Source: PALSA-278 sp963760285 (GTDB taxonomy: Bacteria > Acidobacteriota > Terriglobia > Acidiferrales > UBA7541). Taken from it: 64,000 nucleotides of DNA. The stretch lies in contig CAVXCI010000001.1 in assembly GCA_963760285.1 (NCBI GenBank), positions 620,001 through 684,000 on the forward strand, written 5' to 3'. The translations under genes were made by a program, and so were the position numbers. The notes under the pieces are model-generated. The model was not told where the DNA came from. It did no database searches and saw only the letters and a program-made list of their open reading frames with translations. This document shows positions 16,760 through 24,851 of this stretch, one piece after another (positions within the stretch are counted from its first letter, which is position 1; each line of letters begins with the position of its first letter).

Positions 16760-18883
16760 ATGAAAAATTACGCCACGAAGGAAATCCGCAATGTTGGCAT
16801 TGTAGGCCACGGCGACACCGGGAAGACCCAGTTGGTGTCGTCGTTACTTTTCACCGCGGGGATGACGCCGCGGCTGGGCAAGGTCTCCGACGGCAGCACC
16901 GTCACCGACTGGGACGAGGAAGAAATCGCCCGTAAAATCTCCATCCAAACGGCGCTGGCCTATGCCGAATGGACGCCCGCAGGCCAGTCCGAAAAAATCA
17001 AAATCAATTTCCTCGATACCCCCGGCTATTGCACTTTCATCAACGATACCAAGGCCACGCTGATCGCCGCGGACTCCGCCCTGGTTGTGGTGGACGCTGC
17101 CACCGGCGTGCAGGTTATGACCGAAAAGGCCTGGGATTTCTGCACCGAATACGAACTCCCGCGCGCTTTCGTACTGAATTGGATGGACCGTGAGCTGGCC
17201 AGCTTTGAACGCGCCCTCAATTCCGTGCAGGAGATTTTCGGCCGCGGCGCGGTGCCCGTGCAGTTGCCCCTGGGCGCGGAAAAACAATTTCGCGGTGTGA
17301 TTGACCTCGTGGCCATGAAGGCCCTCGTCTATGCGCCGGATGGCGACGGCAAGGCCAAAATTGAAGAAATTCCCGCCGATATGGCGGACGCCGCCAGGGA
17401 AGCCCACGAAGCCCTGGTGGAAATGGTGGCCGAGGGCGACGACGCCCTTATGGAGGAATTTTTCCAGGAGGGCACCCTGCCTGTCGAGGATTTGCAGAAG
17501 GGTTTGCGCCTCGCCGTTCTCTCGCGCCGCATGTATCCCGTGCTCCTCAGTTCCGCGCTCCACAACATTGGGGGCGACGCCATCCTGAACTTCATTGCCG
17601 ACATTTTCCCCGCTCCCGACGCGCGCGAAAAATTCACCGGGCGCACCCAGCCGGGCGGCGAGGGCGACGAAGTCCAGCGCGACATCGCCGACAAGGAGCG
17701 TGTGGCGATTTTCGTCTATAAGACGCTGGCCGATCCTTTCGCCGGACGCATCAGCTACTACAAGGTCCTCAGCGGTGTTCTGAAAAATGATGTCCACCTC
17801 GTCAACTACAGCCGCTCCGGCGAAGAGCGTTTTCAGCACATCCAGATCATGCAGGGCAAAAGCGCTGCCGCGGTTACCGAATTGCATGCCGGCGATCTCG
17901 GCGCGGTGGCCAAGCTGAAAGAGACCGTCACCGGCGACACGCTCGGCGAAAAAACCACGCCTATCCACCATCCCCACGCGCGCCTTCCCGAGCCTTTGAT
18001 CACCTTCGCCATCGAGCCCAGGACGCGCGCCGATGAAGACAAGATCGGCCCGGCCATCCACCGCATTCTGGAAGAAGACCCTGCTCTCCGCTTCTCCCGC
18101 GATCCGCAGACCAAGGAATTTCTCCTCTCCGGTTCCGGCCAGCAACACGTCGAAGTTGTCGTCGCCAAGCTCCACAAGCGCTATCACGTGGACCTGACGC
18201 TGAAACCTCCCAAAGTGCCCTATCGCGAAACCATTCGCGGCAAGGCGGACGCCGAAGGCAAGCACAAAAAGCAGTCCGGCGGGCACGGGCAGTACGGCGT
18301 TTGCCGCATCAAGCTGGAGCCGATGCCCCGCGGCGGTGGCGTGGAATTTGTGGACGATATTTTCGGCGGTTCCATCCCCAAGAACTGGATTCCTTCCGTC
18401 GAAAAAGGTATTCGCGACACCGCCGAGCGCGGCTATCTGGCCGGCTTCCCCGTGGTGGATTTTCGCGCCATCCTCTACGACGGCAAATATCACGACGTGG
18501 ATAGCTCCGACATCGCTTTCAAAATCGCCGGCGGCCTGGCGTTCAAGGAATGCATGAAGCAGGCGCGGCCCGCGCTGCTGGAACCGGTGATGCGCGTCGA
18601 AGTCTACGCGCCGGATCAATATTCCGGCGATTTAATGGGCGATCTCAGCTCCCGCCGCGGACGCATCAGTGGCAGCGAGGCGCGCGGACACAACGTCGTG
18701 GTGAAGGCCGAAGTCCCCATGTCAGAAATGCTCAGCTACGCCAATGATCTGATTTCCATGACTCAGGGCCGCGGCAGCTACTCCATGGAATTTTCACACT
18801 ACGACATCGTGCCCAACGAAATCGCGGAAAAAGTCATCGCCGCCCACAAACCCCACGCCGCCGCGGAAGAGGAAGAAGCCTAG
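16760..18883 (+). CDS. Elongation factor G-like translational GTPase
   Basis: 707 residues from the ATG at 16760 (GGGGG five bases upstream). Five EF-G domains can be followed: GTPase, domain II (FAGRISYYKVLSG), III (GSGQQHVEV), IV (SGGHGQYGVCRI) and V (EPVMRVEVYAPDQYSGDLMG). Motif G1 is GHGDTGKT instead of AHIDAGKT, G3 is DTPGY instead of DTPGH, and G4 is NWMD instead of NKMD. It therefore belongs to the EF-G-like paralogue group rather than the main FusA. No rpsL/rpsG/tuf neighbours are present, which supports an accessory role. Exact function (translocation, ribosome recycling or stress) is open. Confidence 0.85.
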   Translation: MKNYATKEIRNVGIVGHGDTGKTQLVSSLLFTAGMTPRLGKVSDGSTVTDWDEEEIARKISIQTALAYAEWTPAGQSEKIKINFLDTPGYCTFINDTKATLIAADSALVVVDAATGVQVMTEKAWDFCTEYELPRAFVLNWMDRELASFERALNSVQEIFGRGAVPVQLPLGAEKQFRGVIDLVAMKALVYAPDGDGKAKIEEIPADMADAAREAHEALVEMVAEGDDALMEEFFQEGTLPVEDLQKGLRLAVLSRRMYPVLLSSALHNIGGDAILNFIADIFPAPDAREKFTGRTQPGGEGDEVQRDIADKERVAIFVYKTLADPFAGRISYYKVLSGVLKNDVHLVNYSRSGEERFQHIQIMQGKSAAAVTELHAGDLGAVAKLKETVTGDTLGEKTTPIHHPHARLPEPLITFAIEPRTRADEDKIGPAIHRILEEDPALRFSRDPQTKEFLLSGSGQQHVEVVVAKLHKRYHVDLTLKPPKVPYRETIRGKADAEGKHKKQSGGHGQYGVCRIKLEPMPRGGGVEFVDDIFGGSIPKNWIPSVEKGIRDTAERGYLAGFPVVDFRAILYDGKYHDVDSSDIAFKIAGGLAFKECMKQARPALLEPVMRVEVYAPDQYSGDLMGDLSSRRGRISGSEARGHNVVVKAEVPMSEMLSYANDLISMTQGRGSYSMEFSHYDIVPNEIAEKVIAAHKPHAAAEEEEA

Positions 18884-18907
18884 CGCCGCGCGTATAATCG
18901 TCGTGCG

Positions 18908-19876
18908 ATGAACGCCGCCGTACTCCACGCCTTCGGCCAGCCGCCGAAGTATGAATCCTTCGCCGAACCCGCTGCCGGCGAGGGCGAAGTTGTCGTCAAC
19001 GTCCGCGCCGCCGCTCTGAAGCCCCTCGATAAGCAGCTTGCAGCCGGAACGCACTACGGCAGCCGTACTCTGAAACTTCCCGTTGTGTGCGGGACCGATG
19101 GCGTGGGCACTCTCCCCGATGGCTCGCGCATTTTCTTCGCCATGCCGCGCGCGCCGTTTGGCGCCATGGCCGAACGTACCGTTATCCATGCCCGGCGCAG
19201 CTTTCCCCTACCCGACAATGTGGACGACCTCACCGCCGCCGCAATTCTCAATCCCGGACTGGCCGCGTGGGGATCGCTCGCCTGGCGTGCGCAGCTTGCT
19301 CCCGGCGAGACAGTCCTAATCCTCGGCGCAACCGGCGTTGCCGGCCAGCTTGCCATTCAGTCGGCGAAACTGCTGGGCGCGTCGCGTGTGATTGCCGCGG
19401 GCCGCGCGGAGCCGTCACTTCAGTCGCTGCCTGCTCTCGGCGCGGACGCCATTATCCGCCTCGACGTTCCTCGCGAAGAACTTGTCGAAGCATTCGCCCG
19501 CGAAGCAGGCACGCACGGCTACGATGTGATTCTGGATTTTCTCTGGGGGCCTTCCACCGAAGCCGTTCTGGCCGCCATCGGACGCGGCGATTTGTCCGCT
19601 GCCGGCACGCGCACTCGCCTCGTTGAAATCGGCGAAACCGCCGCGCCTACCATCACGCTTCCCGCCGCCGTCCTGCGCAGCACGCGCCTGGAAATTCTGG
19701 GCTCCGGGACCGGCTCCGCCCCGCCGCCTGAATTCTGGATTGACGCCATCCAGAAATTTCTCGCCCGCGTGGCCGGCGGCCAGCTCGGCATCGCAACTCT
19801 GCGCGTCCCTCTCGCCGAGGTTGAATCCGCGTGGAATCGCCCCACATCCGGCCAGCGCCTGGTTCTGATCCCCTAA
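18908..19876 (+). CDS. MDR-family zinc-type alcohol dehydrogenase/quinone oxidoreductase-like protein
   Basis: 322 residues of the medium-chain dehydrogenase/reductase superfamily. An N-terminal GroES-like domain is followed by a Rossmann domain with LILGATGVAGQLAIQSAKLLGA near residues 138-158. The catalytic zinc ligands of alcohol dehydrogenases are not evident, so a quinone oxidoreductase-like NADPH-dependent activity is more likely. A TATAAT at 18893-18898 lies only nine bases before the ATG, so a near-leaderless transcript is possible. Substrate unknown. Confidence 0.82.
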   Translation: MNAAVLHAFGQPPKYESFAEPAAGEGEVVVNVRAAALKPLDKQLAAGTHYGSRTLKLPVVCGTDGVGTLPDGSRIFFAMPRAPFGAMAERTVIHARRSFPLPDNVDDLTAAAILNPGLAAWGSLAWRAQLAPGETVLILGATGVAGQLAIQSAKLLGASRVIAAGRAEPSLQSLPALGADAIIRLDVPREELVEAFAREAGTHGYDVILDFLWGPSTEAVLAAIGRGDLSAAGTRTRLVEIGETAAPTITLPAAVLRSTRLEILGSGTGSAPPPEFWIDAIQKFLARVAGGQLGIATLRVPLAEVESAWNRPTSGQRLVLIP

Positions 19877-19915
19877 CCCAGACGCGTTCCGCAAGTTTTT
19901 CTGCCTCAAATTACG

Positions 19916-19957
19916 ATGTAAAGAGTACTTGACAACATGACAAGTATACTTTACATT
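19916..19957 (+). promoter_or_regulatory. Promoter with overlapping inverted-repeat operator for the XRE cassette
   Basis: A sigma-70 promoter with perfect -35 TTGACA (19929-19934), 17-base spacer and -10 TACATT (19952-19957) lies just before the membrane-protein ATG at 19967. Two 16-base arms, 19916-19931 and 19941-19956, are inverted repeats with 14 of 16 positions matching, separated by nine bases. They cover both promoter boxes, so a dimer bound here would block RNA polymerase. The likely ligand is the small XRE repressor at the end of the same operon (inference). Confidence 0.65.
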
Positions 19958-19966
19958 GTTCTTGCC

Positions 19967-20374
19967 ATGAATACTCCCAACACAAACACTACTGTTGTTC
20001 TTTGCCGTTCAAGATTCACACGGCCGGTCTTCCTGTGGGCTGTCACCGGCGCAGCGGCTCAAATTATTGTGGCGTGGATCTTCAAGCATCCCGGGCATCA
20101 TCCGGTCCCGCATTGGCTGGCGCTCGTTCCGGTCCTGCCGCTCATATTGTTTGTCGTGGCTTTTGTGCGCGCGGCCTGGAAAATGGACGAGCTCCAACAG
20201 CGCATATGTTTTGAATCCGTAGCCATAGCCTTTGTGCCGGCGGTGGCCCTCAGCTACATTTTCGGCGGCCTCGCCAGCGCCGGAATGTACCATGCCTCGT
20301 ACGACGACCTGGGAACGCCCATGATGGTTCTCTGGGCGGCCGCCTACATATATTGTTCCTGGAGATACCGATGA
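19967..20374 (+). CDS. Small integral membrane protein of unknown function (XRE-linked)
   Basis: 135 residues. The ATG at 19967 is used; an in-frame ATG at 19937 lies inside the promoter spacer and operator and cannot be on the transcript. Four hydrophobic segments are visible (FLWAVTGAAAQIIVAWIF, LALVPVLPLILFVVAFV, VAIAFVPAVALSYIFGGL, and one near the C-terminus), with a short conserved-looking KMDELQQRICFESVA between the second and third. No known enzymatic motif. First gene of an operon with a thioredoxin-fold protein and an XRE regulator; its stop overlaps the next ATG. Confidence 0.8.
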   Translation: MNTPNTNTTVVLCRSRFTRPVFLWAVTGAAAQIIVAWIFKHPGHHPVPHWLALVPVLPLILFVVAFVRAAWKMDELQQRICFESVAIAFVPAVALSYIFGGLASAGMYHASYDDLGTPMMVLWAAAYIYCSWRYR

Positions 20375-20883
20375 AGATTTCCGAATGGATTTCAGCAAAG
20401 AAGCAGCAGTGCTCAGTTGCCAGCCTCTATTTTGGGTGGCTGGTGTATTTTGCGGCCCTGGCCTATTTCGTATACCAGCGAAGTCTGGGAGGCGTGCTGT
20501 TCGTGCTTGTCCTGGTGTCTGTTTTGAAGTGGGTCTATCTTCGTTACTTTCCGCGCTTCTCCAACCTGATTGGATACGGCCGCATCGAAGACAAGCTGCC
20601 TTCCACTGTCGCGAGGGCACCAGTAGCCGTCACCTACTACAGTTTTCTCGGCTGCCCGTTCTGCCCTATCGTCCTGGAGCGCCTCGTGGCATTGCAGAAG
20701 CAGATGGGCTTCACTCTCGGCAGAATTGACCTGACCCTAAAACCGCAGGTCCTGGCGAGCAAAGGCATCCGATCGGTTCCCGTTGTCGAGGTGGGCCATG
20801 ATCGCTTGGTCGGCAACTCCACCACAGAACAACTGGCGGCGTTAATCGGGCTGCTGCAGCCAGCATTGTCGCGGGCGAGTTAG
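20371..20883 (+). CDS. Membrane-anchored thioredoxin/glutaredoxin-fold protein
   Basis: 170 residues from the ATG at 20371 (ATGA overlap with the preceding gene). Two N-terminal hydrophobic helices are followed by a thioredoxin-fold domain with a clear active site: SFLGCPFCPIV, a CPFC motif of the CxxC type, and the cis-proline region IRSVPVVEVG. It is likely a disulfide oxidoreductase facing either side of the membrane; topology is not certain. Its place between a membrane protein and an XRE repressor suggests it works with the first gene. Confidence 0.8.
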   Translation: MKISEWISAKKQQCSVASLYFGWLVYFAALAYFVYQRSLGGVLFVLVLVSVLKWVYLRYFPRFSNLIGYGRIEDKLPSTVARAPVAVTYYSFLGCPFCPIVLERLVALQKQMGFTLGRIDLTLKPQVLASKGIRSVPVVEVGHDRLVGNSTTEQLAALIGLLQPALSRAS

Positions 20884-20915
20884 TGTGCTGTGCTAATTCG
20901 TCGAATTAGTCCAAA

Positions 20916-21107
20916 ATGACCAATCGCCTTAAAGTCCTTCGCGCCGAGCGTGACTGGTCGCAGGCAGAGCTTGCTTCGCGCCTGAAAGTCTCGCGCCAGA
21001 CCATCAACGCCATCGAAACTGGAAAATACGATCCCAGCCTCCCCCTCGCCTTCGCCATCGCCCGCCTCTTCCAACAACCCATCGAATCCATCTTCGACCC
21101 GCGGTAG
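20916..21107 (+). CDS. XRE-family HTH transcriptional regulator
   Basis: 63 residues, almost only a HTH_3 domain: helix-turn-helix in WSQAELASRLKVSRQTINAIE, followed by PSLPLAFAIARLF. Small regulators of this kind commonly sit at the end of short membrane-protein operons and repress them. Here a near-perfect inverted repeat overlaps the promoter at 19929-19957, the natural candidate for autoregulation. Confidence 0.9.
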   Translation: MTNRLKVLRAERDWSQAELASRLKVSRQTINAIETGKYDPSLPLAFAIARLFQQPIESIFDPR

Positions 21108-21145
21108 CCGATTCACATATCCAATTTGGCCCTTGCGCGAGTCGC

Positions 21146-22364
21146 ATGGCTGGGATAAACGTAGCCATGCCAAAAAAATCGAAGCTGCCCACAAGGAAAT
21201 CGCCAGGCTCGGCCACTCTGGCCATTCACGCCGGTGAAAACCATCATGGTGTGAACGGCCCGGTCGCGCCGCCCATCGTTTATTCTTCCACCTTCACTTT
21301 TTCCAGCACCGCGGAGATGAAGCGCTGGGCCGAAGGCCGCAGCAAGGCTTACATCTACACGCGCTACGGCAATCCCACGCTGGCCGTGGCCGAAGCCAAG
21401 CTCGCCGCGCTGGAAGGCGGCGAAGCGGCCGTGGTCACCGCCAGCGGCATGGCGGCGATTTCCAGCGCGTTGCTCTCCGTGTTGCGTTCCGGCGATGAAG
21501 TCATCGCCACGCGCGCCCTTTACGGCGGCGCCTATCGCCTGCTGCGCGACCTTTTTCCGCGCTTCGGCATCACCGTGAAGCACGTGGATGCGAATCTTGA
21601 TGGCGCGGACGCGCTGGTCACTCCGCGCGCTCGCGCGCTCTACGTGGAAACCCCCACCAATCCCACTCTGCAGATGGTGGACCTGCGCCGCGCCGTGTCA
21701 TTAGCCAAACGCCACAAGCTCGTCTCACTGGTGGACAACACTTTCGCCAGCCCTGTCCTGCAACGCCCGCTGGAATTGGGATTCGACCTTGTCATGCACA
21801 GCGCCACCAAGTATCTCGCCGGGCATTCGGATGTAGTCGCGGGAGCAGTGGTCGGCTCGTGCAAGCTGGTGGACGGCGTGCGCAACATCATCATCTATCT
21901 CGGCGCCTCAATGGATCCCAGCGCCGCCTTCCGCCTGATTCGCGGACTGAAAACTCTCGAACTTCGCGTGAAGCGCCAATGCGAATCGGCCATGGCCGTT
22001 GCGAAGCTTTCTGGAAAAGCATCCTCGCGTCGAGCGCGTCCACTATCCCGGCCTGCCCTCGCATCCCGGCCACGCCCTCGCGCGCCGCCAGATGCACGGC
22101 GGCTTCGGCGGCATGTTGGCATTTGACGTGAAAGGCGGCATCTCCGCCGCGCGCCGTTTTTGTGATCGCGTGAAGATTTTTCTGCTGGCCGCCAGCCTCG
22201 GCGGAGTGGAATCGCTGGTGGTTCTCCCGATGTATACGTCGCACTACCGCATGTCCACATCGGAAATGCGCGCCGCCGGTGTCGGCCCCGGCTCCGTCCG
22301 CGTTTCCATCGGTCTGGAAGATCCCGCCGATCTAATCGAGGATTTGCGCCAGGCCCTCTCCTGA
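21146..22364 (+). pseudogene. Cystathionine gamma-synthase/beta-lyase-type PLP enzyme, frameshifted
   Basis: Trans-sulfuration PLP enzyme (Cys/Met metabolism family). The first frame (21146-about 21995) carries the family core: GNPTLAVAEAKLAALEGGEAAV, SGMAAI, VETPTNPTLQMVDL and the PLP lysine in MHSATKYLAGHSDVV. The C-terminal part continues in the +1 frame from about 21999 (SFLEKHPRVERVHYPGLPSH...GGVESLV...SIGLEDPADLIEDL) to the stop at 22364. Together they make a full-length protein of about 405 residues, so a single-base insertion near 21995-22010 is the only break. This is either a recent inactivation or a sequencing error. The start could also be the ATG at 21167. Cystathionine synthase, beta-lyase and methionine gamma-lyase cannot be told apart here. 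Confidence 0.8.
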
Positions 22365-22413
22365 CGCCGGCCGATAACTGTTCCTTTCGCTTAGCATCCT
22401 TCTTGCGTGAACG

Positions 22414-23031
22414 TCAGCCCTTGCCGGATTCGTCTTTGACGCGTGTCTGGTCCGTAATCCAGTTTACTTCCCACGTCTTGCCTCCATCATCCGAGAATGA
22501 CTGTTCGAAGTGGGGCGAATCCGTATTCATGTTGGTCCAGACAAATCGAATCAGGATAACTTTGCCATTCACTTTGTCCTGGGCGAAGAACTCGCCGCGC
22601 CCATTCTTGAACTCACCGATCTGGGGTGGATCCAGGATGCCTATCTTGCTGTTAGCCCAATAGAGCCTCCACTGGTGAGCTTGCGGATCGTAGAGACGCA
22701 GCGTCAGGCCTTCGATATGGCCTTTTGGACCATCCACTTCGATCGTGTCCAGATCGGCGCCACCGCCCCAAATCTTGTGGCACACACCCGTACCGTCGAA
22801 TTCTACCCAGGTATTGGAGCCTGTCAGGGGATTCAGGCGGCGCTTCAGGTGATATTTCCATGAACCGATAAGCGGGTCAAAATCGTGCTGACCATCCCGC
22901 TCCACCGGAGTGCTTTGAACGCTGGTTTTCGATGCCGCCGAATTCACCTGCGCAAGCCCCTGAAGCGGCTGCAGGATGGCGAACAAGCTGCACACCAGAA
23001 AATATGCCCAAATGTGTTTGAGTGCGTTCAT
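22414..23031 (-). CDS. Secreted DUF1579-like protein
   Basis: 205 residues from the ATG at 23031, which has GGAGG five bases upstream. A signal peptide (ALKHIWAYFLVCSLFAI...LAQ) is followed by a domain beginning DFDPLIGSWKYHLKR, with a lipocalin-like or DUF1579-like run of beta strands (WVEFDGTGVCHKIWGGG, LYWANSKIG, GKVILIRFVW, WEVNWITDQTR). Such proteins are secreted and of unknown function. Probably third gene of the operon with the redoxin and DsbD-like genes upstream. Confidence 0.7.
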   Translation of the reverse strand: MNALKHIWAYFLVCSLFAILQPLQGLAQVNSAASKTSVQSTPVERDGQHDFDPLIGSWKYHLKRRLNPLTGSNTWVEFDGTGVCHKIWGGGADLDTIEVDGPKGHIEGLTLRLYDPQAHQWRLYWANSKIGILDPPQIGEFKNGRGEFFAQDKVNGKVILIRFVWTNMNTDSPHFEQSFSDDGGKTWEVNWITDQTRVKDESGKG

Positions 23032-23067
23032 CACTTCCTCCTTGACTCCAGGACTGGCGATTTCCCG

Positions 23068-23700
23068 CTAATCCTGATACTTCACCGAGCACCCATACGG
23101 CCGCGTGACCGCCATTTGCACCGGCTGCCCGGCCAGCGCCTCGGTTAGCGCCTGCGACACGTAATTCACCGCGCCGGGAATATCGCCTTGATCGGAGGTT
23201 GCCTTGCTGTCAATCGCGCCGTCATAAATCAGCACTCCCTGCGGATTAATGATGAACATATCCGGCGTGGTCTTGGCATCGTAGAGATGCCCGAGCTGGC
23301 CCGTTGGGTCCAGCAGCGCCGCCGTGGGCACGGCGCGCATTTTGGACAGATATTCATTCTCTTGCGCCGGTGTCACGTAGCCCTGTTTTCCCGGCGCGGA
23401 CGAAATCACTGTCAGCCAGATGACGCCTTTCGACGTCCATTCCTTTTGCAGCCGCTGCATGTTGCCGCTCTCATAATGTTTTCTGGTGTACGGGCACCCA
23501 TTGTTGTGCCACTCCAGCACCACGAACTTTCCGCGATAATCCGAGAGGTGATGCGTCACTCCGGTGCTGTCCACTGCCGTGAAATTCGGCGCGGCGTCTC
23601 CCACATTGGCCGCCTGTGCCGGCGCAGCCTGTATCCCCGCCAGCATCAGTACCGCCATCGCCACCGCCAGTAAACTTCTCTTCACAGCTATGTAGTTCAT
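23068..23700 (-). CDS. Exported thioredoxin-fold (redoxin/AhpC-TSA-like) protein
   Basis: 210 residues with a signal peptide ending near AAPAQAA. The mature part is an AhpC/TSA or redoxin-type thioredoxin fold: NVGDAAPNFTAVDSTG, FVVLEWHNNGCPYTRKHY with a single active-site Cys (CPYT), and TPDMFIINPQGVLIYDGAIDS. A second Cys is close to the C-terminus (PYGCSVKY) and could resolve the first. Likely a periplasmic peroxiredoxin-like or thiol protein. Its ATG overlaps the stop of the DsbD-like gene by four bases, linking it to periplasmic thiol chemistry. Confidence 0.85.
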   Translation of the reverse strand: MNYIAVKRSLLAVAMAVLMLAGIQAAPAQAANVGDAAPNFTAVDSTGVTHHLSDYRGKFVVLEWHNNGCPYTRKHYESGNMQRLQKEWTSKGVIWLTVISSAPGKQGYVTPAQENEYLSKMRAVPTAALLDPTGQLGHLYDAKTTPDMFIINPQGVLIYDGAIDSKATSDQGDIPGAVNYVSQALTEALAGQPVQMAVTRPYGCSVKYQD

Positions 23701-24641
23701 GGTTTCCTCCCGGTTGCATCGCCCGCGCTGGCATCGGCCGCCAACACCGGCGCGGTCACATCAAACGCCTTTCCATCGCCAAACACCACCACGCCACGCA
23801 ACACTTGAATCGGCTTCCGCAGCCCGTCGGACTTGCGCAGCGTAATCCGGACGCCTCTCGGCTCCTGCACAACGGTCTGCGCCGCGGAATTTTGTATCTG
23901 CTCCGCGTCCAGCGGAAAAAATACCGCCTGCGTCTCCGGCTTGCCGCGCTCCAGTGTCAGAACAAACGTTTTCCCCGCATCTTCCACCGACGCGCGCCAG
24001 AACCGCACCCACGGACGCGGCACCCGCGCCAGCGCCTCTGAAAATAATTTCCTCTGCGCCGGAGCAGACTCCGCTTCCGGCTTGGCCGGGACGTTCACGC
24101 TCAACGTCGCCTTGCCGGGAACGCAAACGTCGCTGCATACCAGCCAGCTCACGTTGGCGGTCACCGCCGCGCTCGCCGGGACCGCCGCCTCCACGTCCAG
24201 GTGCAACGGCGCCAGCAGCATCACGTCGGACGTGTAGCCGTAATCCACAATCGTTCCGTGACCCAGCCGCTCTGGCGCGGGCCAGACCACATCCGCCACA
24301 TCAAACCCTTTCGGCACTTGCCAATCCACTTTCGGTGGCTCTCCCGAATCGCCGGGATTCTGCCAATAGATGTGCCAACCCTGTACCGGCTGAAATCGCA
24401 GCCCCAGCCAAATCGTCGCGCCGGACCTCAGCGCCTGCGGCTCCACCAGCAGCGTCACCGTAATGTGCGGCGCCTTTGCCGAGGACTGCGCCGTTGCCTG
24501 CGCCTTCGCGGCCCCCTTGCTCTGCCCGCGCACCCGCGCCGGCCACGCCCCGCCGAAAACCGTCGCCAGAATCCCCGCAGCAACCGTCGTCGCCAGCCAT
24601 CGCAGCATTTGCTTCATTCTTCGCGCTTTCCTCATCACCAT
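23697..24641 (-). CDS. DsbD-alpha-like (thiol:disulfide interchange) periplasmic domain protein
   Basis: 314 residues with a signal peptide. The middle region matches the N-terminal domain of DsbD: GATIWLGLRFQPVQGWHIYW, NPGDSGEPP, and WLVCSDVCVPGKATLSV with the C-x3-C pair. In DsbD this domain passes electrons from the membrane part to periplasmic acceptors. Here the membrane and thioredoxin-like parts of DsbD are missing, so the domain stands alone, and the coupled downstream redoxin may be the electron acceptor (inference). The start may be the ATG at 24641 or that at 24617. Confidence 0.85.
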   Translation of the reverse strand: MVMRKARRMKQMLRWLATTVAAGILATVFGGAWPARVRGQSKGAAKAQATAQSSAKAPHITVTLLVEPQALRSGATIWLGLRFQPVQGWHIYWQNPGDSGEPPKVDWQVPKGFDVADVVWPAPERLGHGTIVDYGYTSDVMLLAPLHLDVEAAVPASAAVTANVSWLVCSDVCVPGKATLSVNVPAKPEAESAPAQRKLFSEALARVPRPWVRFWRASVEDAGKTFVLTLERGKPETQAVFFPLDAEQIQNSAAQTVVQEPRGVRITLRKSDGLRKPIQVLRGVVVFGDGKAFDVTAPVLAADASAGDATGRKP

Positions 24642-24851
24642 AGTCTAACTGACGCTCTCCTTCCCCGTTGGGTAGCCGAGCAAATTTCCCCCTAATCGCC
24701 TCCGCGCCCGCCTTTGCCCGTTTGCGCCCCTTTGCGGTTGACCCTCCCCCGAATGGCCCGTAGAATCCTACAAATCATATTTTCAGGGACTCATCGTTCG
24801 GCTGAGGCGGCTGTGTAGCCACTCCGTGCGTCAAACAATAAAGAGGCAGGG

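Noticed and set aside
16844..18619. 591-codon antisense frame across the EF-G-like gene
   Set aside because: Shadow frame; the sense strand has all EF-G domains.
19937..19966. Upstream ATG for the XRE-linked membrane protein
   Set aside because: It lies inside the promoter spacer and operator, so it would not be on the transcript; the ATG at 19967 is used.
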